From NCBI GenBank assembly GCA_963708575.1, contig CAVPTB010000007.1, forward strand, positions 2,628,183 to 2,692,182: a stretch of DNA of 64,000 nt, given 5' to 3'. The translations under genes and the position numbers were made by a program. Every line of letters begins with the position of its first letter. Position 1 is the stretch's first letter. This stretch comes from DASVWZ01 sp963708575. Its GTDB lineage: Bacteria; Acidobacteriota; Terriglobia; Terriglobales; Acidobacteriaceae. The notes beneath the pieces are model-generated. The model saw nothing but the letters and a program-made list of their open reading frames with translations, made no database searches and was not told the DNA's origin. Of this stretch, positions 60,887 through 64,000 are shown piece after piece.

Positions 60887-63751
60887 ATGACGGATTTCAA
60901 ACGCGACGGCAGCCACCTAGCCTTCTGTCCCCCGGTGGAGAAGTGGGACGATTGGGTCGAGTACGATCCTGATGCCTGGCCGCGCCGCGTCGAGAAGCAC
61001 TATCAGTTGGTTCCCACGGTTTGTTTTAACTGCGAATCCGCTTGCGGCCTATTGGCTTATGTGGACAAGGATACCGGGCAGATCGCGAAGTTCGAAGGCA
61101 ATCCGAAACATCCGGCGAGCCGCGGACGCCTTTGTGCCAAAGGGCCGGCGACCATCAATCAGATTCATGATCCGGACCGCGTTCTCTATCCCATGAAACG
61201 TGTGGGGCCTCGGGGCGGAGGAAAATGGGCGCGCACCTCCTGGGACGAAGTGCTGGAAACATTCGGATCCCGCATTCGCAAAGCTTTTCAGGAAAATCGC
61301 GGCGAAGAAGTGATGTACCACGTCGGCCGTCCCGGCCACGACTACATCATGGAACGCACCCTGCAGGCGTGGGGGATCGATGGACACAATTCGCATACGA
61401 ATGTGTGCTCATCGTCGGCAAGGCTTGGCTATTTGCTCTGGCACTTTGCTGATCGGCCTTCGCCCGATCACGCCAATGCGCGCTTCATTCTGCTGCTGTC
61501 GGCACATCTCGAGTCGGGCCATTATTTCAATCCTCACGCTCAACGCATCATCGACGGAAAGATGGCAGGTGCGAAACTCGCCGTCATGGATCCGCGCCTC
61601 TCAAACACGGCGAGCATGGCTGACTATTGGCTGCCCACCTATCCTGGCACTGAAGCTGCCGTGCTTTTGGCGATGGCGAAAGTCATTCTCGATGAGAATC
61701 GTTTCGATGCCGCTTTCGTCAGGAAGTGGACGAACTGGGAGGAACTGGAGGTTGACGGATTCAGTGCGCGCGGGCAGAGCTTTGAAGCTACGATCGAGGC
61801 GCTAAAAAGGCACTACGCGCAGTTCACCCCGGAGTTTGCCGAAAAAGAAAGTGGCATCAAAGCGGAGACCGTCGTTAAACTCGCCCGCGAAATCGCTACG
61901 GCCGGAAGCCGTTTTGCTTCGCATTTATGGCGCGGGAGCGCGTCCGGCAATCTCGGTGGATGGCAACCAGCGAGGGCACTGATGCTATTGCACGTGCTCA
62001 CCGGGTCGGTTGGCACCGAGGGCGGACACAATCTGAATGCGTGGAACAAATTTGTACCCAAACCGTTCAAGACCCCGCCCCCGCAGAAACGCTGGAACGA
62101 GTTGCTGTATCCGCTGGAATGGCCGCTTTGCACCCACGAGATGTCGTTTTTACTGCCACATTTCCTGAAAGAAGGGCGCGGCCGGCTCGATGCGTATTTC
62201 ACCCGCGTCTTCAATCCCGTGTGGACTTATCCCGACGGCTTCTCCTGGATCGAGATGCTGCGCGATGAAAACAAAGTCGGCCTGCATGCCGCACTCACTC
62301 CCACCTGGAGCGAGACGGCGTGGTTTGCCGATTACGTGTTGCCCATGGGCTTCAGTCCCGAACGCCATGACTTGATGAGTCAGGAGACTCACGGCAGTAA
62401 GTGGATCGGCTTCCGCCAGCCTGTCTTGCGCGTCCTCCAGGAGCGGGAAGGAAAGAAGTTCGACTACACCCACCAGGCCAATCCCGGGGAAGTATGGGAA
62501 GAAGATGAGTTCTGGATCAACCTGTCATGGGCCATCGATCCCGATGGCTCGATGGGCATCCGGCAATGGTTCGAATCACCGTATCGTCCCGGACAAAAAC
62601 TCACCGTCGACGAATACTACGGATGGATGTTTGAGAATTCCGTGCCTGGCCTTCCGGAGACGGCTAAGAAAGAGGGACTCACGCCCTTGCAGTACATGCG
62701 CAAATACGGCGCATATGAAATCACAACCGATGTCCACAAACTCAACGAAAAGCCGCTGTCGGCAGCCGAACTGACGGGATCTCAAGTCGAACCGACCGGG
62801 CGAATCACGAAAGAAGGCAAGCCGGTTGGCGTAATGATCGACGGCCGAGCGGTCGTAGGCTACGCTACTCCGTCGCGTAAGTTGGAGTTGTACGCGAAGA
62901 CGCTGGCGGACTGGAAGTGGCCAGAATTTGTGCTTCCGGAATACTATCGCAGCCACATTCATCGTTCGGCGCGCGAGGTTTCTGCGGGACTTTCCGCGCA
63001 GGACTTCGATCCAGCCCACATGCCGGTTGTTGATTGGCCGAAAGTCGCGCGCGGCGATGTGTACACGCTGCTGCCGATTTTTCGTCTGCCCAATCTCATC
63101 CATACTCGTTCTGGCAACGCTAAGTTCCTTTACGAAATCTCGCACAAGAATCCGCTGTGGGTGAACCCTACCGATGCAGAAAAGTTTGGCGTGCAGACCG
63201 GCGACCTGATGAAAGTCCATACCGAGATTGGCTACTTTGTGCTGCACGCTTGGGTTACCGAGGGTCTGATGCCTGGCGTGGTGGCCTGTTCACACCATCT
63301 CGGCCGTTGGCGTGTTAATAAGGAGAATCAGGTCGAGCGCATGTCGAGCGCGTGGGTCGATCTGAAGGAAGTGGGCAAGGGTCAGTGGAAGATGCGTCAG
63401 ATATCGAGCGTCGAACCTTACGACAGCTCCGACGCAGACACCAAGCGCGTCTGGTGGAGCGATGCCGGGGTGCACCAGGACATCACCTTTCCCGTCCATC
63501 CCGATCCCATCAGCGGCATGCATTGCTGGCACCAGATGGTACGAGTCGAAAAAGCCGGACCTGACGATCGCTACGGCGACATATTCGTGGACACGAATCT
63601 TTCGTTTGCTGTTTACAAAAAGTGGAAAGCTCTGGCCCGACCCGCGCCAGGCCCCGGCGGATTGCGCCGTCCATTGTGGATGCCGCGAGTGGTTCGTCCC
63701 GCAGACTCAGCCTACAGGATAGAACCCATTAGAGGCGCCGAAAGGGTTTGA
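60887..63751 (+). CDS. Molybdopterin oxidoreductase catalytic subunit (DMSO reductase family)
   Basis: A 954-residue Mo/W-bisMGD enzyme. A 4Fe-4S site (C46, C49, C53, C83) starts the protein, followed by the molybdopterin domains, with C174 in TNVCSSS as the likely metal ligand, and a C-terminal dinucleotide-binding domain (NPTDAEKFGVQTGD). ATG 60887 has GGAG upstream; the frame extends to 60827 inside the previous gene. It has no Tat signal. Relatives with Cys ligand reduce polysulfide, thiosulfate or arsenate, or oxidise formate; the substrate cannot be deduced. Together with the FeS-NrfD fusion this makes a quinone-linked complex. Confidence 0.9.
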   Translation: MTDFKRDGSHLAFCPPVEKWDDWVEYDPDAWPRRVEKHYQLVPTVCFNCESACGLLAYVDKDTGQIAKFEGNPKHPASRGRLCAKGPATINQIHDPDRVLYPMKRVGPRGGGKWARTSWDEVLETFGSRIRKAFQENRGEEVMYHVGRPGHDYIMERTLQAWGIDGHNSHTNVCSSSARLGYLLWHFADRPSPDHANARFILLLSAHLESGHYFNPHAQRIIDGKMAGAKLAVMDPRLSNTASMADYWLPTYPGTEAAVLLAMAKVILDENRFDAAFVRKWTNWEELEVDGFSARGQSFEATIEALKRHYAQFTPEFAEKESGIKAETVVKLAREIATAGSRFASHLWRGSASGNLGGWQPARALMLLHVLTGSVGTEGGHNLNAWNKFVPKPFKTPPPQKRWNELLYPLEWPLCTHEMSFLLPHFLKEGRGRLDAYFTRVFNPVWTYPDGFSWIEMLRDENKVGLHAALTPTWSETAWFADYVLPMGFSPERHDLMSQETHGSKWIGFRQPVLRVLQEREGKKFDYTHQANPGEVWEEDEFWINLSWAIDPDGSMGIRQWFESPYRPGQKLTVDEYYGWMFENSVPGLPETAKKEGLTPLQYMRKYGAYEITTDVHKLNEKPLSAAELTGSQVEPTGRITKEGKPVGVMIDGRAVVGYATPSRKLELYAKTLADWKWPEFVLPEYYRSHIHRSAREVSAGLSAQDFDPAHMPVVDWPKVARGDVYTLLPIFRLPNLIHTRSGNAKFLYEISHKNPLWVNPTDAEKFGVQTGDLMKVHTEIGYFVLHAWVTEGLMPGVVACSHHLGRWRVNKENQVERMSSAWVDLKEVGKGQWKMRQISSVEPYDSSDADTKRVWWSDAGVHQDITFPVHPDPISGMHCWHQMVRVEKAGPDDRYGDIFVDTNLSFAVYKKWKALARPAPGPGGLRRPLWMPRVVRPADSAYRIEPIRGAERV

Positions 63752-63797
63752 TTAGGCTGGATTCTTTCTGCCGATAAGTGAAAAGAAGGTTCGTAGG

Positions 63798-63821
63798 CGA
63801 GAAGAAAATTGTTCTCGTTTT
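63798..63821 (+). terminator. Weak candidate terminator after the oxidoreductase genes
   Basis: CGAGAA at 63798-63803 pairs with TTCTCG at 63812-63817 around an eight-base loop, followed by four Ts. Stem strength is modest. The remaining bases to the window edge show no gene. Confidence 0.35.
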
Positions 63822-64000
63822 ACCGCGCGCAAGCTAAGAAACGAGGGACTGTAGACTTCGTCGGGCGGTCTGGCAAGTGGAATTCCATTGTAGTGGTACC
63901 CCTTGAAGTTGGAAGCGATCATGGGGCTAGGTCTTTGACTTCTTCGCCCGTGTGGTCTGTTCCGGAAACTCCAATCAGACTGATGTAAGGTTTGTATGGC

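Noticed and set aside
1..64000. tRNA, rRNA, CRISPR arrays, insertion sequences, prophage or defence genes
   Set aside because: No cloverleaf-like sequences, direct-repeat arrays, transposase or integrase motifs were recognised on reading; absence is by eye only.

Overview
The window looks like a chromosomal stretch from an Acidobacteriota bacterium (Terriglobia/Koribacter-like). This is inferred from gene content rather than a marker gene: large TonB-dependent receptors with an N-terminal carboxypeptidase-regulatory domain, a TPR lipoprotein-like partner, poly-HAMP hybrid kinases, an XrtA-style asparagine synthase, moderately high GC, and exported versions of enzymes that are usually cytoplasmic. 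No tRNA, rRNA, CRISPR array, insertion sequence or prophage was recognised.

Layout. 1-1701: 3' end of a TonB-dependent receptor and a TPR protein. 1792-12476: a nucleoside salvage and catabolism region. It holds deoxyribose-phosphate aldolase and a two-domain ALDH16-type dehydrogenase, a LuxR-type regulator on the opposite strand, then a tight six-gene operon behind a near-consensus promoter at 6301-6329: ribokinase, cytidine deaminase, pyrimidine-nucleoside phosphorylase, NupC-type transporter, PyrR and an exported adenosine/SAH-deaminase-like amidohydrolase. 12459-23414: signalling, with a MASE1-PAS-GAF-GGDEF diguanylate cyclase, a 2120-residue soluble hybrid kinase carrying eleven exact 92-residue HAMP units, and a REC-PAS-HisKA_3 kinase. 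23447-34597: sugar uptake and breakdown, with a PfkB kinase and TonB receptor on the minus strand, a DeoR regulator, an AgaS-like SIS isomerase and a second PfkB kinase on the plus strand, then a GH36-like alpha-galactosidase coupled to an exported amidohydrolase. 34842-39295: an outer-membrane protein, then a ferritin-like Tat substrate, a lone tatA, a Tat-dependent multicopper oxidase and DoxX. 39504-45787: glycoconjugate genes (GT21-like transferase, SQD1-type UDP-sulfoquinovose synthase, a twice-frameshifted GT39 and asparagine synthase). 46286-53272: esterase, TonB receptor and GH3 beta-glucosidase. 53353-58601: DAHP synthase, then a TetR gene divergent from a four-gene oxidoreductase cluster, with two matching palindromic operators between them. 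58781-63751: a broken cysE remnant and a two-gene molybdopterin oxidoreductase with an FeS/NrfD membrane fusion.

How the genes fit together. The nucleoside block accounts for uptake (NupC), deamination (Cdd), phosphorolysis and pentose use (ribokinase, DeoC), with the ALDH16 as a likely sink for the acetaldehyde released by DeoC. The AgaR/AgaS/PfkB/GH36 block resembles amino-sugar or galactoside use. The most unusual items are the poly-HAMP kinase, the SQD1-type enzyme outside a recognisable SQDG operon, the lone tatA set between two Tat substrates, and the TetR double operator. No wholly unknown defence or mobile system was found. Start codons were revised from the longest open frame where a ribosome-binding site or family length supported a later start; each entry says so.
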